Source: Mesobacillus subterraneus (GTDB lineage Bacteria > Bacillota > Bacilli > Bacillales > Cytobacillaceae). From it: DNA of 64,000 bases. Of the stretch, positions 27,716 through 37,474 are shown in pieces; position 1 is the stretch's first letter, and each line of letters opens with the position of its first letter. Both the position numbers and the translations under genes were made by a program. Where the stretch lies: assembly GCF_023715485.1 (NCBI RefSeq), contig NZ_JAMBOF010000003.1:326692-390691 (forward strand). The letters are read 5' to 3'. The notes beneath the pieces were generated by a model. It saw only the letters and a program-made list of their open reading frames with translations. It ran no database searches and was not told where the DNA came from.

Positions 27716-28459
27716 CTATTTAAGACCTATTGTCTGGATGAATTCTTTTGTACGTTCTTCTTTTGGATTGGTGAAGAACTCTTCTGGCTTTGCTTTCTCA
27801 ACGATGATTCCTTCATCCATATATATGATCCAATCAGCCACTTCACGGGCGAAGCCCATTTCATGAGTAACGACTACCATAGTCATTCCCTCTTCGGCAA
27901 GTTCTTTCATCGTCGAGAGTACTTCGCCTACCAATTCTGGGTCAAGTGCTGATGTGGGTTCATCAAAAAGCATGATATCTGGCTTCATCGCCAGAGCACG
28001 GGCAATCGCCACCCTTTGCTTCTGCCCTCCTGACAGCTTGCTCGGATAAACATCAGCCTTATCATCAAGGCCTACTTTTTGCAAAAGTGCCTTCGCTTCC
28101 TTGATTGCCTCATCTTTCGGTATCTTTTTCACATGGACTGGAGCTTCAATAATATTCTCCAGAACTGTCATATGGGGAAACAGGTTGAAATGCTGGAATA
28201 CCATGCCTACCTTTTGGCGCACTTCATTGATGTCATGAGTATCCTGGGTAATTTCTTTCCCTTCAATAATGATCTTGCCATTGTCCTTTTTCTCCAGAAA
28301 ATTGACGCAGCGCAGCAATGTGCTTTTACCAGAACCGCTGGCGCCGACAAGGCAGACTACATCACTTTCCTTAACGGTTACATTCACATCCTTCAGTACA
28401 TGGAGGTCTCCGAAGGATTTATTTAGGTTTTCTATATGAATCATTTCTCTTGTATACAC
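27716..28459 (-). CDS. Polar amino acid ABC transporter, ATP-binding protein
   Basis: An ATPase of about 247 residues with Walker [11 protein letters not shown]-loop [12 protein letters not shown], signature LSGGQKQRV, Walker [14 protein letters not shown] and the H-loop THEMGFA, all as in GlnQ/HisP. The SD AAGGAGG with 8-nt spacing favours the GTG at 28459; an ATG at 28444 is the alternative. Its start region overlaps the end of the permease gene's terminator-free junction (13-bp gap). It energises uptake by the two neighbouring subunits. Confidence 0.93.
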   Translation of the reverse strand: MYTREMIHIENLNKSFGDLHVLKDVNVTVKESDVVCLVGASGSGKSTLLRCVNFLEKKDNGKIIIEGKEITQDTHDINEVRQKVGMVFQHFNLFPHMTVLENIIEAPVHVKKIPKDEAIKEAKALLQKVGLDDKADVYPSKLSGGQKQRVAIARALAMKPDIMLFDEPTSALDPELVGEVLSTMKELAEEGMTMVVVTHEMGFAREVADWIIYMDEGIIVEKAKPEEFFTNPKEERTKEFIQTIGLK

Positions 28460-28472
28460 GAATTTTTCCTCC

Positions 28473-29138
28473 TTACCTGTCACTTACAGCTAATTTCTTT
28501 TCTATTGCTCGTACAATCAATGTCAGGATTGCTACAAGCACTAGGTAGTAGAATGCTACGATCAACAAATACGTCATCTCATCAAAATTGTTTGATCCTA
28601 GTGTTGTGGCTACATTGAAAAGTTCATTCATCGAAATGAAGGCAGCAAGTGAGGAATCCTTAAGGCCGATGATGAATTGATTCCCTAACGGCGGGAGTGA
28701 ACGCCGGAAAGCCTGCGGCAAGATGATCCTTCTCATTGTCAGTGCCTTTGACATTCCCAGGGAACGCCCTGCTTCCATCTGTCCTTTGTCGACTGACTGG
28801 ATCGTGCCACGGAATATTTCCGCGATGTACGCACCATTATGGAAAGCAAGAGCCAATGCTGCCGCCCAGAAATCAGGAATCAGGAAAATACCGCTGATCC
28901 CGAAATATAAAATGAAGATTTGTACAATCAGAGGTGTTCCCCTGACTAAATAAACGTACGTATTTGAAATCCATTCTAAAGCTTTAATATTTGAAATCTT
29001 TAAAAGTGCAAAAAACAAACCGATTACGATACCAACTAAAATTGACACAACTGTAAGCTGCAGCGTAAGCAGCATAGCATCGATAAAAAGATCGCTGCTG
29101 TCGAAAAATGTTTGTAATAAATGTCCGATACTTGGCAA
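28473..29138 (-). CDS. Polar amino acid ABC transporter, permease
   Basis: A 221-residue HisM/GlnP-type permease with about five TM helices and the EAA loop [27 protein letters not shown]. The segment [18 protein letters not shown] is typical of amino-acid family permeases. The start is probably the TTG at 29138 behind GGAG with short spacing, so the N-terminus is less certain. It is the middle gene of a three-gene importer operon. Confidence 0.92.
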   Translation of the reverse strand: MPSIGHLLQTFFDSSDLFIDAMLLTLQLTVVSILVGIVIGLFFALLKISNIKALEWISNTYVYLVRGTPLIVQIFILYFGISGIFLIPDFWAAALALAFHNGAYIAEIFRGTIQSVDKGQMEAGRSLGMSKALTMRRIILPQAFRRSLPPLGNQFIIGLKDSSLAAFISMNELFNVATTLGSNNFDEMTYLLIVAFYYLVLVAILTLIVRAIEKKLAVSDR

Positions 29139-29172
29139 TGCTCCTACATCCCTTCTAGTAATATTCTCTATG

Positions 29173-29952
29173 TCATTCAGGATTCGTTGTTATATCTTCA
29201 CCAAAGTACTTTTGGCTGATCTTTGAGAGTGTTCCATCCTTGCGCAGATTTTCAAGCGCTTCGTTTACTCTTTTTAATAGCTGCGGGTTATCCTTCGGAA
29301 TGACAACCGCCTGCTCACTGCGTTCGATCAGTTGTCTTCCTTCAATATCAAAGCCTTCCTTTGCCGCGCTTTTCCCCGTGACGAAGTCTGTAATGACAGC
29401 GTCATGGCGTCCAGTGCTCAAAGCCTTTAACGCAGTAATATCGCTGTCATACATTTTAAGGTCAGTAGTATATTTTGAGGCAGTGTCTGCGTAAGTCGAC
29501 CCTTTTGCTACTGCGACTTCCTTCCCTTTTAGATCTTCAACAGTTTCTATGCCGCTGTCTGGCCGTACAAAAATCTGAGGACCAGAATAATAGTATGGAG
29601 TCGAAAATAATACATGCTTGCTACGCTGAGGATTAATTGTATGGCTGGCAACCGCGACATCCGCGCGTCCCGTTTTCACCCCTTCAACAATCCCCTTGAA
29701 TTTCATTCTTTTCTGGATCGGCTTCAGACCCATTTCCTTTGCAATTGCTTCCCCTACTTCAATGTCGAAGCCAGTCATTTTCAAATCATCCTTTAAGTAA
29801 CTGAACGGCTTGAACTCGCCGGAAGCTGTGAATATTAATTCATCCTTGTCAATCAGTTCAGTTCCGTCGTCAAGCTGTTCCTTTTCGGCACAGGCTGACA
29901 ACAGCAACGCTGAAAGAACAAGTGCTATGAATAACAACCATTTTTTAGGCAT
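29173..29952 (-). CDS. Amino acid ABC transporter substrate-binding lipoprotein
   Basis: A 259-residue SBP_bac_3 protein with lipobox LLLSAC at about residues 16-21. The fold's signatures are FTASGEFKPFSYLKDD, GFDIEVGEAIAKEMGL, GRADVAVASHTINPQR, GKEVAVAKGSTYADTA and a C-terminal LSKISQKYFGEDIT. It is the first gene of the operon and defines specificity. Relatives bind cystine, glutamine or other polar amino acids; cystine would suit the sulfur theme of the window but nothing here proves it. Confidence 0.92.
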   Translation of the reverse strand: MPKKWLLFIALVLSALLLSACAEKEQLDDGTELIDKDELIFTASGEFKPFSYLKDDLKMTGFDIEVGEAIAKEMGLKPIQKRMKFKGIVEGVKTGRADVAVASHTINPQRSKHVLFSTPYYYSGPQIFVRPDSGIETVEDLKGKEVAVAKGSTYADTASKYTTDLKMYDSDITALKALSTGRHDAVITDFVTGKSAAKEGFDIEGRQLIERSEQAVVIPKDNPQLLKRVNEALENLRKDGTLSKISQKYFGEDITTNPE

Positions 29953-30182
29953 TCCCCGATGATCTCCTCTCTCTTTTAAGTTGCTTGCTAAGTAACTACC
30001 CTTTTTACGTTAGCTATAATCCTGTATTCAAAGGGGGTTATTGTATTAACGGGAGAAATATGGGAATGCGCTGATATGTATGCCAATCTATTACCTGGTT
30101 TATAGGCAATGGATTAATGGTAAATAATAGAGTTGATAAATGCTTGAAGGTTCGCGAAATGAATTGTTGGAGGTTGTCGATA

Positions 30183-31064
30183 ATGAAAGCAATGATCATA
30201 ATGAATCCATCATCCGGAAAAGAAAAAGCGAACGACTATGTGGAAAAAATAGAAGAAACCTTGAAGTCAAAATATGATGATATAGATATCAGGAAAACGG
30301 AGAAGGAAGGGGACGCCGCTGCTTTTGCCACAGAGGCATGCATAGCTTTTTATGATGCAGTCATTGCGATGGGAGGAGACGGAACCATTAATGAAGCTAT
30401 CAATGGCCTTGCTGAACAGGAACATCGGCCTGCTTTGGGAATCATTCCTTTAGGGACAATTAATGATTTTGCCCGCGCACTTGAAATCCCCCTTGATCCT
30501 TACAAGGCAATTTCGATTTTAGAAGATGGAAAAACCATAGCCGTGGATGTCGGAAAGATAGATACAGCTTATTTTGCGAATGTCCTGGCAGTTGGATCCA
30601 TTGCAGAAGCTTCTTATAATGTGACACCCGATCAAAAGACAAGGTTTGGGTCACTTGCCTATTTTATGGAAGGTGCAAAATCCTTCCTTAGCGGCGATTC
30701 GATTGAACTGTCAGTTGAACATGAAAACGGCAAGTGGGAGGGGGATTCTTTCTTGTTGCTTGCAGCTCTTACAAATTCGGTTGGCGGTTTCGAGGCACTC
30801 GCCCCAAATGCAAGCGTAAATGATGGAAAGTTTCACGTTTTTATCGTAAAGAAGATGTCCATACCAAAAATCGCCACGATCATTCCTTCCCTATTGAAGG
30901 GTGAACTGAAGGAAAGTGAAGAAGTCGAATATATTCGCACCTCCTTCCTTAATGTGTCTTCGTCAAAGGATCATGTGGTTAATATTGACGGTGAAGAAGG
31001 ACAGCGACTCCCATTTCACGCAAAGGTCCTTCCAGGCCATTTAGATGTATTTGTGGGAATGTGA
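30183..31064 (+). CDS. Diacylglycerol kinase-like lipid kinase (DagK/YegS family)
   Basis: A 293-residue cytoplasmic lipid kinase. IMNPSSGKE at the N-terminus, the ATP-binding GGDGTINEAINGL near 60-72 and LGIIPLGTINDFARAL near 90 are the DagK catalytic motifs; the C-terminal beta-sandwich ends HAKVLPGHLDVFV. An in-frame ATG at 30117 exists, but the ATG at 30183 has the SD TGGAGG and gives the family's standard N-terminus. Likely recycles diacylglycerol to phosphatidate; other lipid substrates are possible. It is monocistronic. Confidence 0.88.
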   Translation: MKAMIIMNPSSGKEKANDYVEKIEETLKSKYDDIDIRKTEKEGDAAAFATEACIAFYDAVIAMGGDGTINEAINGLAEQEHRPALGIIPLGTINDFARALEIPLDPYKAISILEDGKTIAVDVGKIDTAYFANVLAVGSIAEASYNVTPDQKTRFGSLAYFMEGAKSFLSGDSIELSVEHENGKWEGDSFLLLAALTNSVGGFEALAPNASVNDGKFHVFIVKKMSIPKIATIIPSLLKGELKESEEVEYIRTSFLNVSSSKDHVVNIDGEEGQRLPFHAKVLPGHLDVFVGM

Positions 31065-31076
31065 CTTCATAAGAAC

Positions 31077-31118
31077 ACAAAAACCTGAGCAGGATTCTTT
31101 CCATGCTCAGGTTTTTAA
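31077..31118. terminator. Bidirectional terminator between lipid kinase and M6 protease
   Basis: AAAACCTGAGCA and TGCTCAGGTTTT form a 12-bp stem with a 12-nt loop and A/T runs on both sides. Confidence 0.85.
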
Positions 31119-31120
31119 TA

Positions 31121-32950
31121 TTACTTTACGCTTGAATTAAAGTTGTAGAAGAATTTAGCTGTGATAGAACCATCTGCATTTTCCTTGATGTTTGTTACAT
31201 GAATTCCGGAATCAGCTGGAGTGTCACTGAAGCCTTTCCAGAAGTAGTAAGAACCAGAGTGAACGTTTCCTGATACAGGAGTGATCTTACTTCCTGTCTT
31301 GAAGAAGTCGCCAGCATCTCCACGGTTTAAATTCTTCTCCAGGTCATACAAGCCGTCTGCCTGAAGGACAGATAGACCATAGTGTGTTACCACATCGCCA
31401 TTGCTTGCAGTCTGGGACTGATTGAACTGGAAGCGCTTGTTCATCCAGTTTTCGACATTGTTCGGACGGAAGCCAGCTGTCTGGTAAAGGTTGATGATGT
31501 TTTCATCAACATGCCAGGCAACTAAACCATGAGCGTTTTCTCCCTGACGGATCATTCCCTTGTTGAAGCCATCCTGCTGCATGTTTTCGAACAGGAAGTA
31601 TTCCGTTCCGTTTGATCCTGGAACTTCCATTTTAACGATTCCGTTATTAGCATCTGCTTGGCTTGCAGCTGGTAAAGTGATGGTTTGTACTCCACTTTCT
31701 GGTGTTACTTCAATCGGATCTGCCCAGCCTAAGAAGACCTTTGAGAATGGATCGAAGTGTGTCGGTGAGTTTCCGCCGTACTCAGCCTTATTCGGATAGC
31801 GCATCCATGAGCCTCCTGCCATCATTGAGTAGTTTCCTACTCCCTCTGATGAGTAAAGAGTGTCATAGAAATCAGGCAATCCTAGTGCATGTCCAAATTC
31901 GTGTGCGTATACACCAGTCTGTACTGGGAATGGACCTGTCTTCGCTTCTTCTTTATAAGAGTTTGTCGCTGCATCGAAACCAGCTACGTTACCGCCGATA
32001 CCAGGCTGGATGTTGTAGTTGTTAACGACTACGCCATCATACGTCATGTCTTCTTTTTGTGTTTTGGCAATCCATTCTGCTTGGGTCATACCTGCATGAA
32101 CATCTGCCGGCTTGCCAGTTTCATAATATTTTCCATAGTAAAGTGCACTTAACAGGCTCCACTTATGAGACCAGAATTGGCCAGGGTCACGGCTGTATTC
32201 AGCTCCTGTACCTTCATGGACGACGAATACGTTAGGAACTTCGCCATTTTCATCTGCGTATTTAGAAAAATCGACTTGATCATCCGCTGCTTTTAACAGG
32301 TCACGGATGAATTCGCCAGTATGGGCATCTCCGTTTACGTTACCAAGCTTGTACACTCCGCCTTCAGCATATGTGCCTTCCTGGTCAAGATAATAAGAGG
32401 CACCCTTTGGAAGTTCAACCCAAACAAATTCAGTGTTCTCTTTGCGGATAAGATTGGTTTTTCCGTAACTTGATTCCTTGTAAGCATTTTGCATCGTACG
32501 GTCTTTTGGAACATCTGGGCCATCATACTTTTTGAATTGCTCCAGTTCATACGGATTGTACTCCGTTCCAAAAATTAAGTCTTCGTAGTAATGTGCAGGA
32601 ACTTGCCCTGGCATGTCACCAATCGGTTGATCTTCACCCTTATACTTTGCCAAAATAACCAGCACCGGGATATCCCCAGTAGCTTCCTTATAGGCTACAT
32701 GCTTATCTCCAGGCTGCTGGAATTTAGCTCCAGTCTGGGCAATCTTCTCTGCAGGATCGACTTTGGAGATATCAATACCTAATTCCTTTGCTCTATCAAC
32801 AAGCTCTGGAGCAGCACCTACATGGTGCGCAAGGTTTAATTCATATTTACTTTGTGTGTTGACTGAGGAATCATTTGCATGGACTCCCGCAAATACTGCG
32901 CTGCCCGCTAAAGCAAGGGATAACGCCGAAGTGGAAAGGACTTTTAACAC
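31121..32950 (-). CDS. Secreted M6-family metalloprotease (immune inhibitor A-like)
   Basis: A protein of about 609 residues with a Sec signal peptide (residues 1-25, cleaved after AGVHA). The zinc site HEFGHALGLPDFYD lies near residue 350. DPFSKVFLGWADP and the N-terminal prodomain-like LVDRAKELGID segment match immune inhibitor A. B. cereus-group InhA proteins are near 800 residues with extra C-terminal domains, so this is a shorter form. The SD GGGAG favours the GTG at 32950 over the in-frame GTG at 32959. It is an extracellular zinc protease that could also process secreted peptides. Confidence 0.9.
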   Translation of the reverse strand: MLKVLSTSALSLALAGSAVFAGVHANDSSVNTQSKYELNLAHHVGAAPELVDRAKELGIDISKVDPAEKIAQTGAKFQQPGDKHVAYKEATGDIPVLVILAKYKGEDQPIGDMPGQVPAHYYEDLIFGTEYNPYELEQFKKYDGPDVPKDRTMQNAYKESSYGKTNLIRKENTEFVWVELPKGASYYLDQEGTYAEGGVYKLGNVNGDAHTGEFIRDLLKAADDQVDFSKYADENGEVPNVFVVHEGTGAEYSRDPGQFWSHKWSLLSALYYGKYYETGKPADVHAGMTQAEWIAKTQKEDMTYDGVVVNNYNIQPGIGGNVAGFDAATNSYKEEAKTGPFPVQTGVYAHEFGHALGLPDFYDTLYSSEGVGNYSMMAGGSWMRYPNKAEYGGNSPTHFDPFSKVFLGWADPIEVTPESGVQTITLPAASQADANNGIVKMEVPGSNGTEYFLFENMQQDGFNKGMIRQGENAHGLVAWHVDENIINLYQTAGFRPNNVENWMNKRFQFNQSQTASNGDVVTHYGLSVLQADGLYDLEKNLNRGDAGDFFKTGSKITPVSGNVHSGSYYFWKGFSDTPADSGIHVTNIKENADGSITAKFFYNFNSSVK

Positions 32951-33119
32951 ATCATTCACTCCCTATTAGAATATTTCTATTTCCTAAATAATATAAAATA
33001 TTCAGTATATTCTAAATAGGGAAAAGGTATTGTTTAATAGTGTTTGATGTGAGCAAAAAGACTTATATTTCAGTTTTTATAAAAAATATAACTATATTAC
33101 CATAATAAACCATATAAAA

Positions 33120-33288
33120 TGATAATAACTTCATGCCAGCTCACATTTCAGGCGAAATTGGGCAGACTATTGCTGTTTTCCTCCAGATCTGTCCGAACCC
33201 ACAACGGTTCTAGACAACTTTGCCGATACTCCTTCAAGGCTGTCCGTATTTTACCCTTCATCGGCTGCCGGGACGGAAGTTTTAATTA
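33120..33288. other. Unexplained intergenic stretch upstream of the M6 protease gene
   Basis: It contains no plausible gene. Base composition is richer in G+C than the AT-rich promoter DNA next to it, and it ends in a strong terminator hairpin at 33290. That arrangement suits an untranslated RNA or the tail of a decayed gene. I recognise no known RNA family. Confidence 0.3.
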
Positions 33289-33289
33289 G

Positions 33290-33321
33290 AAAAAGGCCTC
33301 GCCGAAGCGAAGCCTTTTTAA
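33290..33321 (+). terminator. Terminator-like hairpin with no gene in front
   Basis: AAAAAGGC and GCCTTTTT pair, with an inner GC-rich loop containing CGCC/GAAGCG, followed by AATTTTT. It is not adjacent to the end of a coding region. Confidence 0.6.
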
Positions 33322-33340
33322 TTTTTGGCAGTTAAATTTG

Positions 33341-33573
33341 GCTGTTGATTTCCGTTCCAGGCGCTTCGCTTTCCGCGGGCGGCCCGGGGAGCCTCCTCGT
33401 CGCTTCACTCCTGCGGGGTCTCCCCTGACCCGTTCATCCCGCAGGACTTTGATTGAACTTCCTCGAATCTGCCCACGCACGATGAAAATGCGTTAGCATT
33501 TTCGGAGGAGTCTTCGCGCCTTCCACTCCAATCAACAGAGCTTAAAAATCAATAATGACCTTTAACACAGCCT
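33341..33573. repeat. Dispersed palindromic repeat, copy 2 with an internal insertion
   Basis: It matches the 20618 element at both ends (GGCTGTTGATTTCCGTTCCAG; CCACTCCAATCAACAG; CTTTAACACAGCC) and in the GC-rich left arm. About 65 bp near 33442-33508 are extra, including GAAAATGC-gtta-GCATTTTC, a perfect small palindrome. Confidence 0.8.
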
Positions 33574-33578
33574 AATTT

Positions 33579-34355
33579 TTAAAGTATATCCATCCAGATC
33601 TTGATAGCTGTACCCAGAATCAATACTGCAAGGATGTATTGAAGTATTTTAGTATTAACTTTCTTACCTGCATTTGCACCAAGCGGAGAAGCGATTAGAC
33701 TTGCTACTACCATGATTAACGCAGGCCAGAATTCTACCTGGCCAGTTGCCAGTTTACCAGCCGTTGATCCTATTGAAGAGATGAAAGTAATTGCCAATGA
33801 AGTGGCAATTGTCATCCTTGTAGGAATCTTCAATACAACGAGCATAATTGGAACAAGCAGGAATGCTCCGGCAGCTCCTACTACACCTGCGCCAATACCA
33901 ACGATAAACGCGAAGAATGCTGCAAGCCATTTGTTGAAAGTAACCTGGTCAAGCGGAATGTCATCTACGTTCTTCTTCGGAACAAACATCATTACCGCAG
34001 CAATTAATGCAAGGATACCGTAAACCAGGTTGATGCCGCCTTCTGACATGAATCTTGAGCCATAGCTGCCGAGCAAGCTACCAACAAGGATACTTGCACC
34101 CATGTATATGATCAGTGTCTTGTTCAAGTAGCCGCCTTTTCGGTAAGCCCAAACTCCACCGATTGTAGCGAAGAAAACCTGTACCGCACTGATTCCAGAT
34201 ACCTCATGGGCACTGAAAGCCGCGATTCCAAACAATGGCGGAATGTATAATAGCATTGGGTATTTAATGATTGAACCGCCGATTCCAACCATCCCGGAAA
34301 TATAAGAACCAATAAAACCGATTAAAAATATAACGATTAAATAAGTAAAATCCAT
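33579..34355 (-). CDS. yrkJ: TauE/SafE-family sulfur-compound permease (YrkJ-like)
   Basis: A 258-residue membrane protein with about eight TM helices and the TauE motifs [16 protein letters not shown] near the start and [17 protein letters not shown] in the second half. The ATG at 34355 has SD AAAGGAGG; upstream in-frame ATGs lie inside a terminator. Fifth gene of a yrkE-F-H-I-J-like operon, the same order as in B. subtilis. Relatives move sulfite, sulfoacetate or thiosulfate; here it probably exports the oxidised product of persulfide handling. The exact anion is unknown. Confidence 0.88.
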   Translation of the reverse strand: MDFTYLIVIFLIGFIGSYISGMVGIGGSIIKYPMLLYIPPLFGIAAFSAHEVSGISAVQVFFATIGGVWAYRKGGYLNKTLIIYMGASILVGSLLGSYGSRFMSEGGINLVYGILALIAAVMMFVPKKNVDDIPLDQVTFNKWLAAFFAFIVGIGAGVVGAAGAFLLVPIMLVVLKIPTRMTIATSLAITFISSIGSTAGKLATGQVEFWPALIMVVASLIASPLGANAGKKVNTKILQYILAVLILGTAIKIWMDIL

Positions 34356-34389
34356 CTGGCTTCCTCCTTTTAGAAACTCATATATAAGC

Positions 34390-34416
34390 AAAGAAAAAGG
34401 GAGACAAGCTCTCCCT
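34390..34416 (-). terminator. Intra-operon hairpin between yrkI- and yrkJ-like genes
   Basis: AAGGGAGA and TCTCCCTT-type arms pair, followed by TTTTTCTTTG on the minus strand. It would lower expression of the permease relative to the upstream genes. Confidence 0.65.
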
Positions 34417-34424
34417 TCGTTCAA

Positions 34425-34652
34425 TTACGCCTTTTTCATCCAGAACTTGAACACACCGTTCTCTTCTTCATGCTTCAGAAGTTCGTTTCCAGTGGATTGT
34501 GCCCAAGCTGCTAGATCTTTTACAGCGCCTTTATCAGTTGTATGAATTTCTAATACATCTCCAGATTGAAGGTCAGTGATTGCCTTCTTAGTCTTTACGA
34601 TTGGCATTGGACAAGCTAGTCCCTTTGCGTCTAATACTTTTGCTACGTTCAT
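34425..34652 (-). CDS. yrkI: TusA-family sulfur carrier protein (YrkI-like)
   Basis: A 75-residue single-domain TusA/SirA protein. The persulfide-carrying Cys is in [14 protein letters not shown] at about residue 14. The ATG at 34652 has SD AAGGAGG; a longer in-frame ATG at 34700 lacks one. It would accept sulfane sulfur from the rhodanese proteins of this operon and pass it on. Adjacent to the TauE-type permease gene. Confidence 0.92.
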   Translation of the reverse strand: MNVAKVLDAKGLACPMPIVKTKKAITDLQSGDVLEIHTTDKGAVKDLAAWAQSTGNELLKHEEENGVFKFWMKKA

Positions 34653-34735
34653 GTTAAAATCCTCCTTGGTTGTATAAAAAGTCGTATTTATCGAATGCAA
34701 TCCGGGGAGTATAACTCCCCTGGATAGAGTTCAAT

Positions 34736-35857
34736 TTATCTTACCGCACAGCGGTTTGGCCCGATTTCCATTTCTCTTTGTTTTTCGTCGTCAGGGGTGA
34801 TTTTACCCATATTTGTTTCACGAATCTCCTGATATGCATTCGGCTGCGGCGGAAGATTCTCAGTCACTAGCTTTCTGAACTCAGCTTCGTCTTCAATGTT
34901 CAAGCCGTGGTTCTTTGCGAATAGTGTACCTAGCTTTTCAGATACGCTGCCGTCTTCGTTCAGCTCATCGATGATCATGAAGTGAGCTGGAAGCACTAAT
35001 AATTCATCAGAAAGCTGCTTGTAACGAGTGTAGAGGGATTCTCTTAAGTCCGCTACCCAGTCTTCAGCTTTTCCTGCTAAGTCTGGACGCCCGATTGAGT
35101 CAATGAATAGTATGTCCCCTGATAGAAGATACTTTTCATCCACTACAAAAGAAGTTGAACCAATTGTGTGGCCTGGTGAATAAAGTGCATTGATAGCAAT
35201 TTTAGTCTCACCGATTGTCACTTCGTTGCCATCTTCTAATGACTGGTAATTAAAGACAACTTCATCTGCGTCTTTTGGAGGCAGCCAGTAAGCAGCACCA
35301 GTTGCTTCAGCAATTTTTCTGCCGCCGGAAATGTGGTCGGCGTGCAGGTGTGTATCGAATACATGCTTGATTTCAACGCCAAGCTCCTTAGCGAAATCAA
35401 GGTAAACATCCGTCATCCTTGTAGCGTCGATCAATGCAGCTTCCCCATTAGAAACAACTGCATATGAAAGGCAGCCTTTTCCGATGCGGACGAACTGGTA
35501 CATCGCGCCGCCATCTTTAAGATCGCCAACCTTAACTGGCTCAAGGTGTTCACTCCATGCTTTCATTCCGCCCTGAAGATAAGATACTTCACGGCCTGCT
35601 TCTTCAAGCATTTCCGCAACCATTACAGATGAACCTTCTTTCGCACATACTACAAGGACTTCTTTGTCGGTTGGGACTTTATCAAGGATTTCCTCTACAC
35701 CATCAAGAAGATCGAAGTAAGGAATGTTCAAGTATTCAAAGTTCTCGCCTTCGATTTTCCAATCGTTGAAGTCGCTCTCGTTACGAACATCAAGGATGAA
35801 GAATGGTTCTTTATTAAATACTTTTTTAGTAACTTCTTTAGACGTCATTGGTTTCAT
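34736..35857 (-). CDS. yrkH: Rhodanese-metallo-beta-lactamase fusion (YrkH-like), copy 1
   Basis: A 373-residue cytoplasmic protein. Residues 1-105 form a rhodanese domain with active Cys in VVCAKEGSS. Residues about 125-340 form a persulfide dioxygenase-like MBL fold with [20 protein letters not shown] and [14 protein letters not shown]. The C-terminus [12 protein letters not shown] is shared with copy 2 at 50732. Domain order is the reverse of CstB. Predicted to take sulfane sulfur from TusA/DsrE partners and oxidise persulfide. The SD GGAGGT precedes the ATG at 35857 by about 10 nt. Confidence 0.9.
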   Translation of the reverse strand: MKPMTSKEVTKKVFNKEPFFILDVRNESDFNDWKIEGENFEYLNIPYFDLLDGVEEILDKVPTDKEVLVVCAKEGSSVMVAEMLEEAGREVSYLQGGMKAWSEHLEPVKVGDLKDGGAMYQFVRIGKGCLSYAVVSNGEAALIDATRMTDVYLDFAKELGVEIKHVFDTHLHADHISGGRKIAEATGAAYWLPPKDADEVVFNYQSLEDGNEVTIGETKIAINALYSPGHTIGSTSFVVDEKYLLSGDILFIDSIGRPDLAGKAEDWVADLRESLYTRYKQLSDELLVLPAHFMIIDELNEDGSVSEKLGTLFAKNHGLNIEDEAEFRKLVTENLPPQPNAYQEIRETNMGKITPDDEKQREMEIGPNRCAVR

Positions 35858-35898
35858 ATTCAAATTTACCTCCATAGGTATATTTTTTTCAAAAAAAA

Positions 35899-36477
35899 TT
35901 ATTTTACTTTTGATTCAGTGGGTCCGTTCCACTCTGACATTCCAGGCACGACATTCCAAACATTTTCGAAGCCGTTGCTTGAAAGTGTTTGTGAAGCCAT
36001 GTCACTTCTGTTGCCAGTACGGCATACAACAAGGATTGTCTTAGACTTATCAAGTTCAGTCAAACGGTTTTCCAAGTCACCGAAAGGAATAGAAACAGCG
36101 TTTGGAATATGGCCAAATGCATACTCTGCTGGTTCCCTTACATCAAGGACAACAACATCCTCATTTGCTTCAAGCTTATTGATGACATCGTCGTTTGAAA
36201 CAACGTTTGGATATTTTGTCTCTTCTTGTTCTTCACCTGAACCGCCTTTGCGGATATAGTGTTTAAGAACATCGCCTTCTTCGATCGTTCCCAGGTATTG
36301 GTTGCCAGAGCTTTTAGACCAAGCCTGGATATCCGCCCTAGAACCTTTATCCGTTGCGAGCAATTCTAAAACCTCGCCAGGATTTAAATTGTTGATTGCT
36401 TTTTTAGTTCTGACAATCGGCATTGGGCACGCAAGCCCTTTTGCGTCGACAGTGAAATTTGATTTTACAGTTTCCAT
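35899..36477 (-). CDS. yrkF: TusA-rhodanese fusion sulfurtransferase (YrkF-like), copy 1
   Basis: A 192-residue two-domain protein. Residues 1-75 are TusA-like with Cys in [14 protein letters not shown], and residues 95-190 are a rhodanese with active Cys in [11 protein letters not shown]. Each domain can carry a persulfide, so the fusion can relay sulfur internally. SD TTGGAGG precedes the ATG. Second gene of the yrk-like operon, between DsrE-like and MBL genes. A close paralogue is at 52284. Confidence 0.93.
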   Translation of the reverse strand: METVKSNFTVDAKGLACPMPIVRTKKAINNLNPGEVLELLATDKGSRADIQAWSKSSGNQYLGTIEEGDVLKHYIRKGGSGEEQEETKYPNVVSNDDVINKLEANEDVVVLDVREPAEYAFGHIPNAVSIPFGDLENRLTELDKSKTILVVCRTGNRSDMASQTLSSNGFENVWNVVPGMSEWNGPTESKVK

Positions 36478-36504
36478 TTGTAGACCTCCAATTAAAAGTA
36501 TCTA

Positions 36505-36984
36505 TTAGATGAACAGGTTGACGTTGCCGTCTTCAGCATCAGCCAGGTACGCAGCTACGCCGGCGAATTCCACGCCATCCATGATCTCTTCTTGTCTTAG
36601 ACCAAGCAAATCTACTGTCATTTGGCAGGCTACAAGCTTAACATCCTGCTCCTTTGCCAATTCGATCAAGTCTGGAAGCGGCATTGCATTGTGCTTTTTC
36701 ATGACATCCTTGATCATCTTAGGACCGAATCCAGCAAAGTTCATTTTAGAAAGGCCCATTTTGTTAGCGCCTCTTGGCATCATCCAGCCGAACATTTTTT
36801 CAATGAAATTTTTGTCAGCCTGGATTGGCTCATCTTTCCTTAAAGCATTCAAGCCCCAGAACGTATGAAAAATCGTTACTTCGTGATCGTAAGCGGCAGC
36901 ACCGTTGGCAATGATATATGCAGCCATTACCTTATCATAATCCCCACTGAATAAAACAATTGTTGTTTTTTTCGTTTCTCCCAT
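36505..36984 (-). CDS. yrkE: DsrE-family sulfur relay protein (YrkE-like)
   Basis: A 159-residue DsrE/DsrF/DrsH protein of the DsrE2 type: FSGDYDKVMAAYIIANGA, an amphipathic hydrophobic segment around FIEKMFGWMMPRG, and the conserved Cys in KLVACQMTVDLLGL near residue 120. It is the first gene of the operon. Known DsrE proteins shuttle sulfane sulfur with TusA and rhodanese partners, which are the next two genes. A CstR-type operator overlaps its promoter. Confidence 0.92.
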   Translation of the reverse strand: MGETKKTTIVLFSGDYDKVMAAYIIANGAAAYDHEVTIFHTFWGLNALRKDEPIQADKNFIEKMFGWMMPRGANKMGLSKMNFAGFGPKMIKDVMKKHNAMPLPDLIELAKEQDVKLVACQMTVDLLGLRQEEIMDGVEFAGVAAYLADAEDGNVNLFI

Positions 36985-37069
36985 TTATTCTCTCCCTCTC
37001 TAATTACGGTTACGGGTATTTTTCTCTGTAAAAAAATATTTATCTTTTTTAACGTGATTACGTTGTTAA

Positions 37070-37114
37070 ATACCTTACAGGGTATATAGTATAAAAAATC
37101 AATACCTTTGTCAA
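37070..37114 (-). promoter_or_regulatory. Promoter with CsoR/CstR-type operator for the yrkE-J operon
   Basis: On the minus strand TTGACA (37114-37109) and a -10 around 37091-37086 are followed by the perfect inverted repeat ATACC-TTACAG-GGTAT (37070-37085). The repeat lies just downstream of the -10, where bound repressor would block initiation. The form matches operators of persulfide-sensing CstR repressors; B. subtilis yrkE sits next to a CsoR-family gene (yrkD). No such regulator gene is in this window. Confidence 0.65.
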
Positions 37115-37116
37115 CA

Positions 37117-37470
37117 GTATTTATGAATTTTTTATGACTTTTTTAATTCATAATGTTCTGCGCTGTCAAAAAACGGAAAAGTAAATAAAATAGCAACATT
37201 GAATTATCATATGTCATGTAGGCTGATAAGTTGAATGAAAAAATGAAAAAAAGGAAAGGAGATATTATATTGAAAAACGATCGAAAAGAAATAACTAGAA
37301 GGTAGTGACTATATTTAATAGAAGAAAAAGATTTTTTATAATAGAAATACTGCGGAGATAAAATTATTTTTCTATAGAAGTTTTTAAAGCAGAGTTTGTA
37401 TGAAGATAAAAAGATAAGCCCGCCCAGGTAACCTTTATAATTAGCAGATTGTAAAGATTGTGTACCAGGC
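37117..37470. other. AT-rich intergenic region between the yrk-like promoter and ccoS
   Basis: No convincing gene. A SD-like AAAGGAGA at 37255 is followed by a TTG and only 11 codons to a stop (37270-37305), a possible leader peptide or chance. It probably contains regulatory DNA for the oxidase cluster, but I see no clear FNR- or ResD-type box. Confidence 0.3.
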
Positions 37471-37474
37471 TGGT

